Below, in pieces: positions 10,442-20,515 of a stretch of DNA of 64,000 bases. The stretch is taken from positions 1,568,806,501 to 1,568,870,500 of the forward strand of contig CM057449.1 in the NCBI GenBank assembly GCA_016271365.2. The letters are read 5' to 3'. The stretch's first letter is position 1, and the number at the start of each line of letters is the position of its first letter. A model generated the notes under the pieces. That model made no database searches and was not told the origin of the DNA. It saw only the letters and a list, made by a program, of their open reading frames with translations. Source of the stretch: Neoceratodus forsteri (lineage: Eukaryota; Chordata; Ceratodontiformes; Ceratodontidae). The translations under genes were made by a program, and so were the position numbers.

Positions 10442-10760
10442 TCATTTATTGAAATGTTTCACCAGGAAAAGTACACTGAACAACAAGTTGCTCGTCTCAC
10501 GGAACGTCCTGTGGGGAGGGCGTACAGATAGGGAATAAAGACATGTAAGCATACAATCAGTGACAGTTACAACAATGAAACTTAAACAATTACAGGCATC
10601 CAAGGCTATTACAGAGGAACATAGTACGGTACAGCATAGCAAACATTGACAGTTACAGCAATAAAACTAGGACAGCCATTTATAGGTATACATAGGTTAT
10701 TTATAGCAAGTGCGATTTAACAGTACAAGTGCAGGTTGGATGCAAGTAGTCTACGCTACA
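10442..10760 (-). mobile_element. L2-type 3' UTR fragment, reverse strand
   Basis: Begins TTTATTGAAATGTTTCACC then AGGAAAAGTACACTGAAC, and continues into GTGACAGTTACAACAATG. This matches in layout the reverse-strand L2 3' ends at 45262 and 45752. A similar start occurs at 40247. No coding part is left. Confidence 0.45.
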
Positions 10761-10856
10761 TGTATTACAGTAACGTAATCTCTCAACAATTTCCTCCCAT
10801 TCAGCTTCAAGTTTGCTCTTAGTCCTTGAGGATCAAAATATAAATAGATTCTCCCT

Positions 10857-11106
10857 TGGCAAAAAATGCATTTCACCAAATTGAGTCCCTCAATCTCACG
10901 CAACGTATTGCCGCACCAACCTACCTGTCCCAACCCCAGTTCCACAAATCATTCCCTCAGTTACTGAGTCCTGTCTTCTCACTCCAACTGCATTATTTCC
11001 ACTGGCACCATACTGGCACTTTCAGTAATCATCACATGGTCTACAGCATCCTTAAGGTCCATCACACTAAAGCCCCATCAAACTTTGTCTACTCTAGGTT
11101 GCTCAA
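10857..11106 (+). mobile_element. L2-A LINE, segment 2 (endonuclease C-terminal part)
   Basis: The frame reads IESLNLTQRIAAPTYLSQ and then GTFSNHHMVYSILKVHH, the L2 endonuclease 'SDHxxVxxxL' block with Asp replaced by Asn. It continues the endonuclease cut off at 4127 and is itself cut at 11106 by the CR1-A 3' end. Position, strand and order support one original element. Confidence 0.65.
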
Positions 11107-12182
11107 GTCTCATAGAAACATTGAAACATAGGCAATGATGGCAGAAAAAAACACAAGTCTATTTGGTCTGCCTGGAGTTCCCTATCTGCCCCAGTACCGA
11201 GTGTCCATGTAGGGTTTTATCCCTACGATCAACCCCCCCCGCTCCCCTCCCCACTGCTACCGACCTGAACAACCACCAAACCCTTCCCTCTGTTCCAGCC
11301 ATACTTGAAACCATTTAGGTCAATGCACCCACCACCTCCTCTGGCAGACTGTTCCATGGTCCCCCACCCTTTCTGTAACATAGAGTGCCTCACATCCTTT
11401 TTAAACCTCCCTCCTGCCAGTTTCCACTCGTGACCTTGGGTTCTTGACTCTATACTCATGCTAAATAGTTCCCCGCAGTTCATCTTGTTTATTTCCTTCA
11501 GGAACTTGAAGTTCTCTATCATAGTTCCCCTCTCTCATTTGATCACCAGGCAGTACATGTTCAGTGCATTGAGATGATCTTCATAAGATCTGCCCTGTAG
11601 GCCCTGAATCATCTTGGTCACCATGCATTGCATCATCTCTGGTCTCTCCCTGTCCTTCCTTAGGTGAGGACTCCAGAACCGAGCATAGTATTGCAGGTGC
11701 GACCTCACCAGTGACCGATATACAGGTAGTAGTACCTCCTTTTTCCTGCTGTTAGTACCCCTTCTGATACACCCCAGCATCCTGTTAGCCTTACTATAGG
11801 CCTTGTTACTCTGGCTTGATTGATTGATGGAGTCACTAATGATGACTCCCAGATCCCTTTCCTCTGCTGTAGGGCCCAGTTTAACCCATCCCATCCAGTA
11901 CTTTGTCCTATTTCCCCCCTAGGTGCATAACTTTGCATTTTTTATATTGAATTTTAATTGCCAAACCTTAAACTACCTCTCTAGCATTTGTAGAGCCCTC
12001 TACATCTCCCTGAACCCTTGTTCACTATCTACTCCACTGCAGAGCTTTGTGTCATCTGCAAAGAGACACAACTTGCTCCGATCCTTCTCCAATGTCACTG
12101 ATGAACATATTGAACAAAACAGGACCCAGAACAGATCTCTGCAGTATCCCACTTGTGACCTCCCTGTCTTCCAATCTAGAAA
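11107..12182 (-). mobile_element. CR1-A LINE, 3' part (RT C-terminal half and 3' end)
   Basis: Reverse-strand CR1-like LINE whose 3' end is at 11107 (GAAACATTGAAACATAGG on the plus strand). Frames at 11229-11522 and 11535-11894 read TAEERDLGVIISDSINQS, NRMLGCIRRGTNSRKKEV and LNALNMYCL, the RT thumb and C-terminal region. [19 protein letters not shown] (12000-12221 frame) holds an intact FADD box. At 12182 CR1-B interrupts it; the upstream RT resumes at 14721. The pieces belong together because the protein reading picks up on each side of the insert. Confidence 0.75.
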
Positions 12183-14720
12183 CATAGAAACATAGATGTT
12201 AATGGCAGATAAGGACTGCAAGGTCCATCCAGTCTGCCCACTTTTTCTACCTTATGAATGTGCTGTAGACCTTTACTCTGTCAATGGCCAATCTATTCAT
12301 ACTCATCTGTATTGCTCCCATATGTCTATCGCATGCCTGTTTGATGCCCTGCACTGTATTCATATCCACCACTTCCTGAGGTAGGCCATTCCATGCATCT
12401 ACCACCGTTTCTGTGAAAAAGAACTTCCTCACATAACCCCTTAACCAGCCTCCCTCTAATCTCATGCTGTGTCCTCTTGTCCTGCTATTTTTCTTATATT
12501 GAAACATGTTACACTCTTTTATCTTGTTAATGCCCTTAAGATGTCTGAATGTTTTGATCATATCACCTCTCTCCGTCCTTTGCTGTGGGGTATACATATT
12601 GAGCTCCATTAATCTGTCCTCATATGTTTTCTGATGCAGTCCCTGCACCATTTTGGTTGCCCTTCTCTGGACTGCCTCCATTTTGTCAATGTCCTTGTGC
12701 AGGTGCAGCCTCCAGAACTGCATGCAGTACTCCAGATGGGGCCTAACCGGTGTCTTGTAAAAAGGGATTATTACCTCCCTCTTACAACTTGTGATACCCC
12801 TACTAATACGCCCCAACATCTCTCTAGCCTTACCTACAGGTTTATTGGTCTGCTTGGATGATTTCAGATTATCTGTGATGATGATGTCCAAGGCTCTTTC
12901 TTCCCTTGTGATTGCCAGCAACTTCCCTCCCAACCTATAGGTGGCTTCAGGGTTTCTCTTCCCTATGTGCATGACCCTGCACTTCTTTGTGTTAAACTCC
13001 AGTTGCCACTCTTCCAACCATTTTGCCAGTTTATCCAGATCTCTTCTCATTCTGCCCATCCGTTCTGGATCATCTACTCTGTTGCAGATCTTGGTGTCAT
13101 GTGCAAACAGACTAACCTCACCCTCCAGTCCATATGCAATATCACTGATGAAGATATTGAAGAGGGCTGGCCCCAAGACTGATCCCTGAAGTACCCCACT
13201 TGTGACTTGCATCTCTTCTGACTGTATACCATTTACCACCACTCTCTGTTCTCTGCCCATCAACCAGTTTGCCACCCAGTTGACCAACTTCTGACCCATC
13301 CCAAGCCTACCCAGCTTATTAATCAATCTTCTATGTGGAACAGTATCAAAAGCTTTGCTGAAGTCAAGGTAGGCAATATCAACTGCACCCCCTTGGTCCA
13401 CCACTCTGGTTACCCAGTCAAAGAAATCTATGAGATTAGTTTGACAGGACCTTCCTGTTGTAAACCCATGCTGTCTTGGATCCTGAGCTCCTATGGATTC
13501 CAAGTGTTGCACTATCTTTTCCTTAAGGAATGTCTCCATAATCTCGCCCACTACTGTGGTAAGAATGACTGGTCTGTAGTTCCCTGCCTCCTTCCTGCTA
13601 CCACTCTTGCGGAGTGGGGTCGCATGTGCCCTTCTCCAGTCTTCTGAGACCTCTCCTGTGCTCAGAGACTCACTAAACAGTTATGATAATGGCTCTGCTA
13701 GTTCCACCCTTAGCTCCTTTAGTACCCTGGGATGTATGATATCATGTCCTATTGCCTTGTCCATCCTGAGCTTACCAAGCTCTTGTAGGACCCTTTCTTT
13801 TGTGAAGGTACTTGTGCACACCTCCTTCCCCACTGTGTCCATGGTGCTGAGCTGTGGCTCTGCCCTACATTCTACTCAGCAAATACTGAGCAGAAGTATC
13901 TATTTAGGATGGATGCTCTTCCTTGGTCCTCCTCTACCTATTCCCCCTTATCCCCTTTGATCTCAGCAATACCCCCTCTGGACTTTTTCCTTTCATTAAT
14001 GTATCTATAGAAAGTCTTGTCCCCTTCTTTTACTGTTCATGCTAGGGTTTCCTCAGTTTGGGCCTTTGCCTGCCTTATTGCCTTCCCTACTTCCGTTAGG
14101 GAAGTTTGGTATGCCTCCCTATCTTTATCCCGCTGCATTCCCTTATATTTCCTGAAGGCCAGCCTTTTGGCTCTGTCCTTTTCTGCTACTGTTTTTGAGA
14201 ACCAAAGTAATTTTCTCTTTATTTTGCTCTTGCTTTTCTCCCTAACACAATGGGATGTTGCTTCAAGTATTGCATCCTTAATGCTTGCACACTTTGCCTA
14301 TACCCCCTCACCTGTATTTCTTCTTTCCAGGGCTAGCTTAACTCTGTTGACCATCTTATCAAAGTCAGCTCCTCTGAAGTCCCATATTTTTGCCTTGGAA
14401 TGGGATGATTTAGTTCTAGTGGCCAAATTGAGCCATACCATGTGATGGTCACTGGCCCCCAGGTGACCTTCTACCTGGAGATCTGTGATCCTTTCCCCAT
14501 TAGTCAGTACTAGATCTAGGATAGCCCTGTCTTTTGTGGGTTGTTGTACCAGTTGTTTGAGGCCCTCCCCCTGCAGGGAATCCACTATGGGTCTAGTTCT
14601 GGCGGATGTTCCTGCTGGTATTGACCAATCTGTATCTGGCATGTTGAAGTCTCCCATTATCAGAATCTCCCCTTTAGCTGTCATGTTTTGTATATCTTCT
14701 AATCTGACCCTGTTTACCAC
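12183..14720 (-). mobile_element. CR1-B LINE nested in CR1-A
   Basis: About 2.5 kb, 5'-truncated. The 3' terminus is the short repeat GAAACATAGAAACATAG (12179-12195 on the plus strand), then reverse-strand RT (12247-13551), an RT N-terminal/linker region in broken frames, and the C-terminal endonuclease part (14298-14723). It shares protein-level detail (GKRNPEATYRLGG) with CR1-J at 53230, so both are one subfamily. Confidence 0.8.
12247..13551 (-). pseudogene. CR1-B reverse transcriptase, 434-codon open frame
   Basis: The longest open RT in the window. Visible motifs are LIDFFDWVTRV (about 40-50), YLDFSKAFDTVPH (61-73, palm motif A with Asp), SGVLQGSVLG (118-127, where Pro of the usual GVPQG is Leu) and FAHD (149-152) in place of FADD. 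The second palm aspartate is therefore histidine, so the enzyme is predicted inactive although the frame is open. It then runs through the thumb (MVQGLHQKTYEDRLMELNMY) to the normal C-terminus. The first methionine is internal to the original ORF2. Confidence 0.85.
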
Positions 14721-14723
14721 CAC
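14298..14723 (-). pseudogene. CR1-B AP-like endonuclease, C-terminal part
   Basis: The endonuclease nicks target DNA to prime reverse transcription. The frame shows EILIMGDFNMPDTDW (the GDFN block), LDLVLTNGERITD and GASDHHMVWLNL (catalytic SDH block) followed by the linker KAKIWDFRGADFDKM. The N-terminal half is missing; it is a 5' truncation at about 14720. Confidence 0.8.
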
Positions 14724-15875
14724 CCTCTGCTATCTCTCCTTGAACCAGTTTCCTATCTATCTAACTCTGTCTCCAGCCACATTCAGGCCCTCCAGCTTCA
14801 TCAACAATCTTTTGTGTGGCACCAAGGCCAAAGCCTAGCTGAAGTCAAAGTAGAGTAAGGCCACAGCATGGCCCTTATCTATTACCATCATTACCCAGTC
14901 ACAGAAAACTATCAGGTTGGTCTGACAAGACCTTTCTGCCATAAACCCATGCTGCTTACTATCCTGCTGTTGCTGTCTAAGTATGCAAGTATCTTTGATA
15001 AGTGTCTCCATCAGTTCATCAATGTCTCCATCAGTTTACCCACTACATAGGTAAGGCTGAAAGGTCTTTAATTCCCTGGTTGCTCCTTGCTCCCCCCTTG
15101 TGTAGCAGGACTATGTCCGCTATCCTTCAGTCTTTCGCAACTACCTCTGTGTGAACTGAGCTATTGAACAGCACTACTAGGGGGTTCAGCCAGCTCTGCA
15201 GCCAGTTCCTCGAGCACCCTTGGGTGCATCCCATCCAGCCCTGGGGCTATATCTACCTTTAGGGCTTCTTGTCCCTTCTGGGCCCTTTCTCTGGTAAATA
15301 CTTGCTGCCTCATTTCAGAAATTCCCAGACAGCTGCCTTGATGACACTTTTGGGCAAGGGCCTGCTGTTTTCCCTTGGGAAGAAAGAACAGAAGTAATCG
15401 TTAAGGATGACTGCTTTTCTTCATCTTCCTCTAGTACTGTCTTGTAGCCTAACAATACCCCCTCTGTTCTTCCTTTTTCCTTAATATATCTGAAGAATTG
15501 TTTTTCCCCACCCTTGAACCAATCCACAACATGCAGTTCGGTGTCTTTCTTTGCCTCCCTGACCGTCCTCTTTGCTTCCCCAGGTTTTATTTGGTTCTCT
15601 CCCCATTCCTCCTCCCCTGCTTTTCTTTGTACCTGGTGAAAGCCTTTTTTTTGCCCTCACTGATTCTCTGACCCTTTCTGAGAACCATATCAGTCTCTGG
15701 TACCTATTTAATTTTGTAACCATTCTCATGTATGACTCTAGTGCCTCGAGAATAGTCCCCTTGATTGCCCCCATCTTTCCTCTAAACCTCCGATGCTATC
15801 CACCTTGGTCAATTTGCCTTGGACCAGCTCCCTCATCCGGTTGAAGTCTGCTTTTCTGAAATGTAGGATTTCTTT
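14721..15875 (-). mobile_element. CR1-A LINE, middle part (RT N-terminal half and linker)
   Basis: Continuation of CR1-A upstream of the CR1-B insert. The reverse strand gives LEGLNVAGDRVR then GNWFKERQQR, which leads into the RT reading at 12182. Further upstream are RT N-terminal and linker frames at 15315-15527 (GGEKQFFRYIKEKGRTEGVL) and 15481-15774, and then KEILHFRKADFNRM at about 15830-15880. Stops and shifts throughout. Confidence 0.65.
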
Positions 15876-16392
15876 TGATAGGAGAATTCATGTCCTGAAG
15901 AGCAGCCTGAAAGAGCTGCTGACACATTCAGGAAAGCTTTAACAAAACATATTTAGACACAGTCCAGCTTGTTTTTTCCATTAGTGCTGTATTCCTCTTC
16001 CCCGTTATTTATTACTGAGGTCTTTTGTATGAAAACAGGATCTTTGCTCCTGAAGAGTTTATCTATTCCTGCTGCTTTCTCATTACCTTTTCCTGCTGCT
16101 TTCTCCCTACCTTAAGTCATAGAGCACTGCTTGTAATATCACAGTTACTCCCATTGCAACAGATTGTGATGTCACTACAGAGGATTATGACTTGAAGTAG
16201 GGAGTAAGCTGTAGAGGCAGATAGACTCTAAAGGGACTCTGAGGGATAAAGATCGTATATTCATGCAAATTTCCTTAGTAATAAATAATGGGGAGGGGAG
16301 AAATATGTAAAATATAAATGTAATGCAGGCAGAATTGTACCTAATTATTATGTTTTTTTAAGATTTCTTTGAGGCATCAGTGGCTCTTTAAC
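15876..16392. other. Unidentified insert in CR1-A
   Basis: CR1-A coding sequence breaks off at about 15876 and resumes at about 16393, leaving ~0.5 kb of non-coding DNA in between. I see no clear terminal inverted repeat or target duplication and no protein signal. Confidence 0.4.
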
Positions 16393-16978
16393 TAACTGAA
16401 GTTATGATCGCTGGACCCCAGTGACTCCCCTACCCTTACTCTGCCCACCATCCCTGAGCTGGAGAGCACTAAATCGAGACCAGCTGCTTGTCTTGTGGGT
16501 TTCTTAACCAGTTTCACCACCAGGCAGTCCTGCAATGCATCTAACAGAATGTAACATCTGGTGCACCTGGCCACTGGAATGTCCCAGTCAATATATGGCA
16601 GTTTTAGATCACCCTCAGCCACCACTTCTCCCTTCTTCACTCCCCTTGCCAGATCCTCCCCTAGCTTCCTATCTATCTCTCCCCCATCTCTTCTCCCTGT
16701 CCTGGTGGTCTATAGATCACTCTCACCCATATTTTCTTGCCTGAGGATGACGTGAGGTGAACTCGCAGTGACTCTGTTTCCCCTTTGCTTCCTCTGATGT
16801 GTCCATCTTCTACAGCCTCTATACCCTCTATGACATATAGGACTACATCCCCCCATACCTATCCCTGTATCCTATCTGAACATTGTGTAACCTGGAACTG
16901 ACAAGTCCCAGTCATTATTCTCTGTGACCCAGGTTTCTATGATTGCTACAAGGTCTGCCTCTGTGTACCTCCCTTCCC
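16393..16978 (-). mobile_element. CR1-A LINE, 5' part (endonuclease)
   Basis: The reverse strand reads ADLVAIIETWVTENNDWDLS (from about 16975), then VPGYTMFR, IRGSKGETESLRVHL, VRVIYRPPGQG and GDLKLPYIDWDI, ending SLGSSDHN near 16395. These are the successive blocks of the CR1 AP endonuclease, in broken frames. The 5' truncation point abuts L2-A segment 3. Confidence 0.7.
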
Positions 16979-17360
16979 TGCTAGACAATCTTCATGCCAC
17001 TGACTGGTCAGCACTCACGTTATCCAACAATATAAATGTTACTTTACTTTTCATCACCAAATTCATTGCAACACAGAATAAATATGCCCCTCTCAGGTTA
17101 TCTCGTGTCCATGGGTCACACCATCCCTGGATCTCTGCGGAGGTAACTGACCTGCTCAAACTTGTGATCCTACCTGGCATCTCCACAAGGCTGATGAATT
17201 TCCTAAAGACCTGCTGAGATACAAACAACTGCATAACACCAGCAGTAAGGCCACCAAGGAGACTAAATCAATTTATTTTGCCTACACCCTTTACAACAAC
17301 TGTAAATCCTGTGATAGTAGGAGAATCTGGAAGTTAGTAGAGATATCTGATAGCTCAGTT
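16979..17360 (+). mobile_element. L2-A LINE, segment 3 (endonuclease-RT linker)
   Basis: The frame reads LDNLHATDWSALTLSNNINV, then NKYAPLRLSRVHGSHHPWIS and, after a frame change, ETKSIYFAYTLYNNCKSC. This is the L2 linker that normally follows the endonuclease block seen at 10857-11106 (SNFVYSRLLKS). It ends where CR1-C begins. The RT part is not found downstream. Confidence 0.65.
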
Positions 17361-17699
17361 TGTAAGTTGTAAGGCAGGTTGTGTAAAAGGATTCTAGACA
17401 TAGCCTATCTGGTGTAGCCTACGTAGCAATTTGTAAGTGTGCAACTGTGAAACCATGTAACTCTGCAATTTGGCATATACCTATCTAGGGTAAGGTGATT
17501 TTGGGAGTAGCCAAAGAGGATTTAGGCAGGTAGAGTACAGTAAGGTAGTACCAGAGTGCTACTGTATTGTAGAAAAGGGTCAACAAGTAATGCAAGAAGG
17601 GATATGACAGGCAGTATAGAGCACAGGTACAGCAGAGAGATAGTCAGTGGCAGGGACTATGGGATGCTCATCTCCTGGGCTACACTCTGGAGGAGGGGA

Positions 17700-19180
17700 C
17701 ATTACCTCATAAGTAGGACATTTATGGAGCTCCAGTCACAGCTGGTATTAGCAAGGAAAGAGCTGTCCCTGCTGCATCACCAGGTGAACTGGCACCCACA
17801 GACACACAGCAAACCCCACTCCCCCAGAGGCCCGCAGTCCTGGGGGGGGCAGATGGGTGCTGAGCAATGTGAAGGGTGGCAGGGCAGTAACAAGAAAGTC
17901 ATACAAGCTTCCCTGGTTCTGACTGCAAACCACTTTGCGCCACTGAAGGAAGCGCAGGTACCTGACTCCTTCAGTGGGGGCTCTGAGCTGGTCATAGCGG
18001 CATAGTTAAAGCAATTTTGTAAAAGTGGGAGGAGAAGAAAAAAAAGCTACAGTGTACAAAAGGGAAAAAAGCATCAAAGCAATGAGTGTGTGCATAAAAG
18101 GATAAGGAACAGAAGACATAGAAAGGGTAAGGAAAGGATAGGCAAAGAAAGATGATGGATGTCATGCAATGCAGTGTTTGTGGGGCAGCTGTGTTCAGGA
18201 AGACCTTCTGGACACTGCGGTGCTGCCCTATCTGCAGGCACCTCTCTGTGTTGAGGGCAGAGGTTGCAGGACTCTAAGCAGAGTTGGTGAGGATCCAGGC
18301 AGCCTCCCCCCCCACACAGGGACCACCATGTCTACCACCACTCCCTCAGAGGATGCCAAGAAGGAGGGATGGATGGACTACAGTGGGCCCAGGAAGGGTG
18401 AGGAAGGTGGGACGAAGGCACATCCCCCAGCCAGTGACACTTCATAACTCATATGCCATCTTGGCAGAGCAGGAAGATCACACAGCATCTCCAGAAGTAG
18501 ACACCAAGGGGGATGACGGGGTAATCCAGGATGGAGCCCCGAGGGCAACTGAAAGGAGAAGACACAGCAGGAAGAAGCAAATCCTTTTTGGGGACTCCGT
18601 CATTAGGGGTAATAGATCTGACGATAGGAAGCAGAGAGGAAAGGGAGGTAGTGTGCCTACCTGGAGGCACAGTTCAGAGGGAAGTCAAGTAGATCCTAAG
18701 GATCGCTAAGGCAGTGGCAAAGAGGGGGGAGCTAGATGTCATTATCAATATGGGGACAAATTACCTGTCAGGAGAGGGGGTAGATGTAGGTAAAGTACAG
18801 GAGGAATTCAGAGAGCTGGGGAGGAGTCTTGGGAAGTAGTACACTCTGTAACCTTCTCAGAGGTTCTAACTGTCCATGACAAGGTCCATCTTGCAAATGA
18901 GCTTCTGCTCAACGATGAACGCCTGGTTAAATAAAGACTTGATTGATTGATTGATTGATTGATTGACAAGGGAGAGAGCCGAGACATCTGCACCATGGAA
19001 TTCAACACATGGCTGAAGAAATGGTGTGGAAAGGTGAGGGTATGGCTTCATTGGGGACTGGAGCCTCACCTGGAGGGATGAAGGACTATACTCACTGGAC
19101 AGCCTACATCTATCAAGGGAGGCAAAAGGTATCCTCGCTGAAAAGTTTAAATACTTCCTCAGTAGGCATTTAAACTAGCC
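17700..19180 (+). pseudogene. CR1-C ORF1 with esterase-like motifs, degraded
   Basis: CR1 ORF1 proteins bind RNA and often carry a GDSL-type esterase domain. Frames show LTANHFAPLKEAQ (17920), HNSYAILAEQEDHTASPE (18445), KKQILFGDSVIRGN (18575, the G-D-S block) and DVIINMGTNYLSGEG (about 18730-18780, where the usual Asp of GTND is Tyr). After an inserted tail (18839-18966) comes EFNTWLKKWCGKVRVWLHWG (about 19000-19060), the C-terminal region. It is broken by stops, and the GTND change would remove esterase activity. Confidence 0.6.
18839..18966 (+). mobile_element. L2/SINE 3' end with (TGAT)n tail, inside CR1-C ORF1
   Basis: A ~100-bp non-coding unit ends GGTTAAATAAAGACT followed by about seven TGAT repeats (18938-18966). 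The CR1-C ORF1 reading stops before it (SLGK at 18835) and resumes after it. Short tandem tails like this mark LINE or SINE 3' ends. Confidence 0.5.
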
Positions 19181-19379
19181 GGGGGGAGGCAAATGCAGTC
19201 AGGGGGATTACTGTAGCCCCTTCCCCACATGACATATCTGGAAATAGGGAGACCCCAATTTGTAGACAGACACAAAAAAAACAAGAAAAGAATTGGTCAC
19301 AATAGGAAGGAAAACAGAAAATATAACTCAAACATGTCACAGGGCACAGACTGGAAAATGAGGAAAGCAGGAGGGTACA

Positions 19380-20470
19380 CAGGATGGAAGGTAATGTGTA
19401 CAAATGCCCGCAGTCTGAGAAACAAAATCACAGCTCTAATGGCATTGATGGCAGACACAAACCTGGACATTGTGGCTATTACAGAAATGTGGTACACGGG
19501 GAACCATGACTGGGATACAGCCATACCAGGATACACGCTTTTTAGGAAGGATAGGGAAGGGAAGAGGGGAGGGGAGTGATTTACAGGCCTCCTGTGCTGG
19601 GGGGGGAAATAGATGGAGTTCTGGGGGAGACCATCCACAAAATGGCAACCAAAGGGGAACTACTGCTAATGGGAGACGTCAGCCTGCCAGATGCAGATTG
19701 GAGCACTCAGACTGCAGATATAACAAGGAGCAGGGACTTCATGACTGCCTGAAAGGAGCAAACTTAAGGCAGCTAGTAGTAGAACCCTCCCAGGAGGGGG
19801 CTTTACTGGACTTGGTGCTGACCAATGGGGACAGGATCACAGATGTTGAGGGGGCAGTCCCCATGGTTCCAGTGACCACAGGACAGTATGGGTTACTGTA
19901 ACCACAGTAGTAGAGCAAAGTCATACAAGGATTAGGGTTCTGGATTTCAGGCGGGCCAACTTTAAGAAAATGGAGGGTCATCTTAAAAGTGCTCTAGCAG
20001 CAGTACGTATAGTGGGAGATGTGGAGGAACAGTGGTCTGGACTCAAAAGAGTCATAACAGAAGTAACAAGACATTGAGTTAGAATGCATAGTAAGAGTAA
20101 AAGAAAGAAACAGCCACTACGGTTCTTGATTGTAGTAGCCAAGAAAATAAGGGAAAAAAGAAAAGCCTTTAGGAAATACAAGGAGACTCAAAAGGATGAG
20201 GACAAGGAGAAGTATCTGGAGAAACAGAAAGAATCTGGGAAAGCAGTCGGAAGGGCTAAGGCACAGACAGAGGAAGGTATAGCACAAAGGAGACAAGACC
20301 TTCTTCAGATACATTACCGAGAGGAAATAGACCAGAAATGGTATTGTTAGGCTGAAGAAGGAAGGAGGGGGGTGGGTGGAAGATGACATAGAAAAGGCTG
20401 AGATACTGAACAAATTCTTTTGCTCAGTGATCACCAGGGAAGGGGAGGGTTAAGGACCAAAACTCATTAG
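19380..20470 (+). pseudogene. CR1-C endonuclease and linker
   Basis: The frame at 19229-19579 reads NARSLRNKITALMALMADTN and LDIVAITEMW (N and E catalytic blocks), NHDWDTAIPGYTLFRKDREG. Later frames give GELLLMGDVSLPDADW (GDFN block with Phe-Asn changed), LLDLVLTNGDRITDVEG, then the lysine-rich linker REKRKAFRKYKETQKDEDKE (20084-20350). Several frameshifts. Confidence 0.7.
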
Positions 20471-20515
20471 GAGGGGTAGTCAGGCTGACACCAGCCCATT
20501 CACTGAGGAAAGAGT

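Larger units (their letters stand above)
17361..20515 (+). mobile_element. CR1-C LINE, segment 1 (5' region, ORF1, endonuclease, linker)
   Basis: Start of the longest CR1 here. Adding its three segments (17361-20515, 22549-23350, 25897-26300) gives about 4.4 kb, close to a full CR1. It contains ORF1 remnants, endonuclease and linker. It is interrupted at 20515 by reverse-strand CR1-D. The exact 5' start is uncertain; a non-coding stretch precedes the first ORF1-like frame. Confidence 0.7.
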
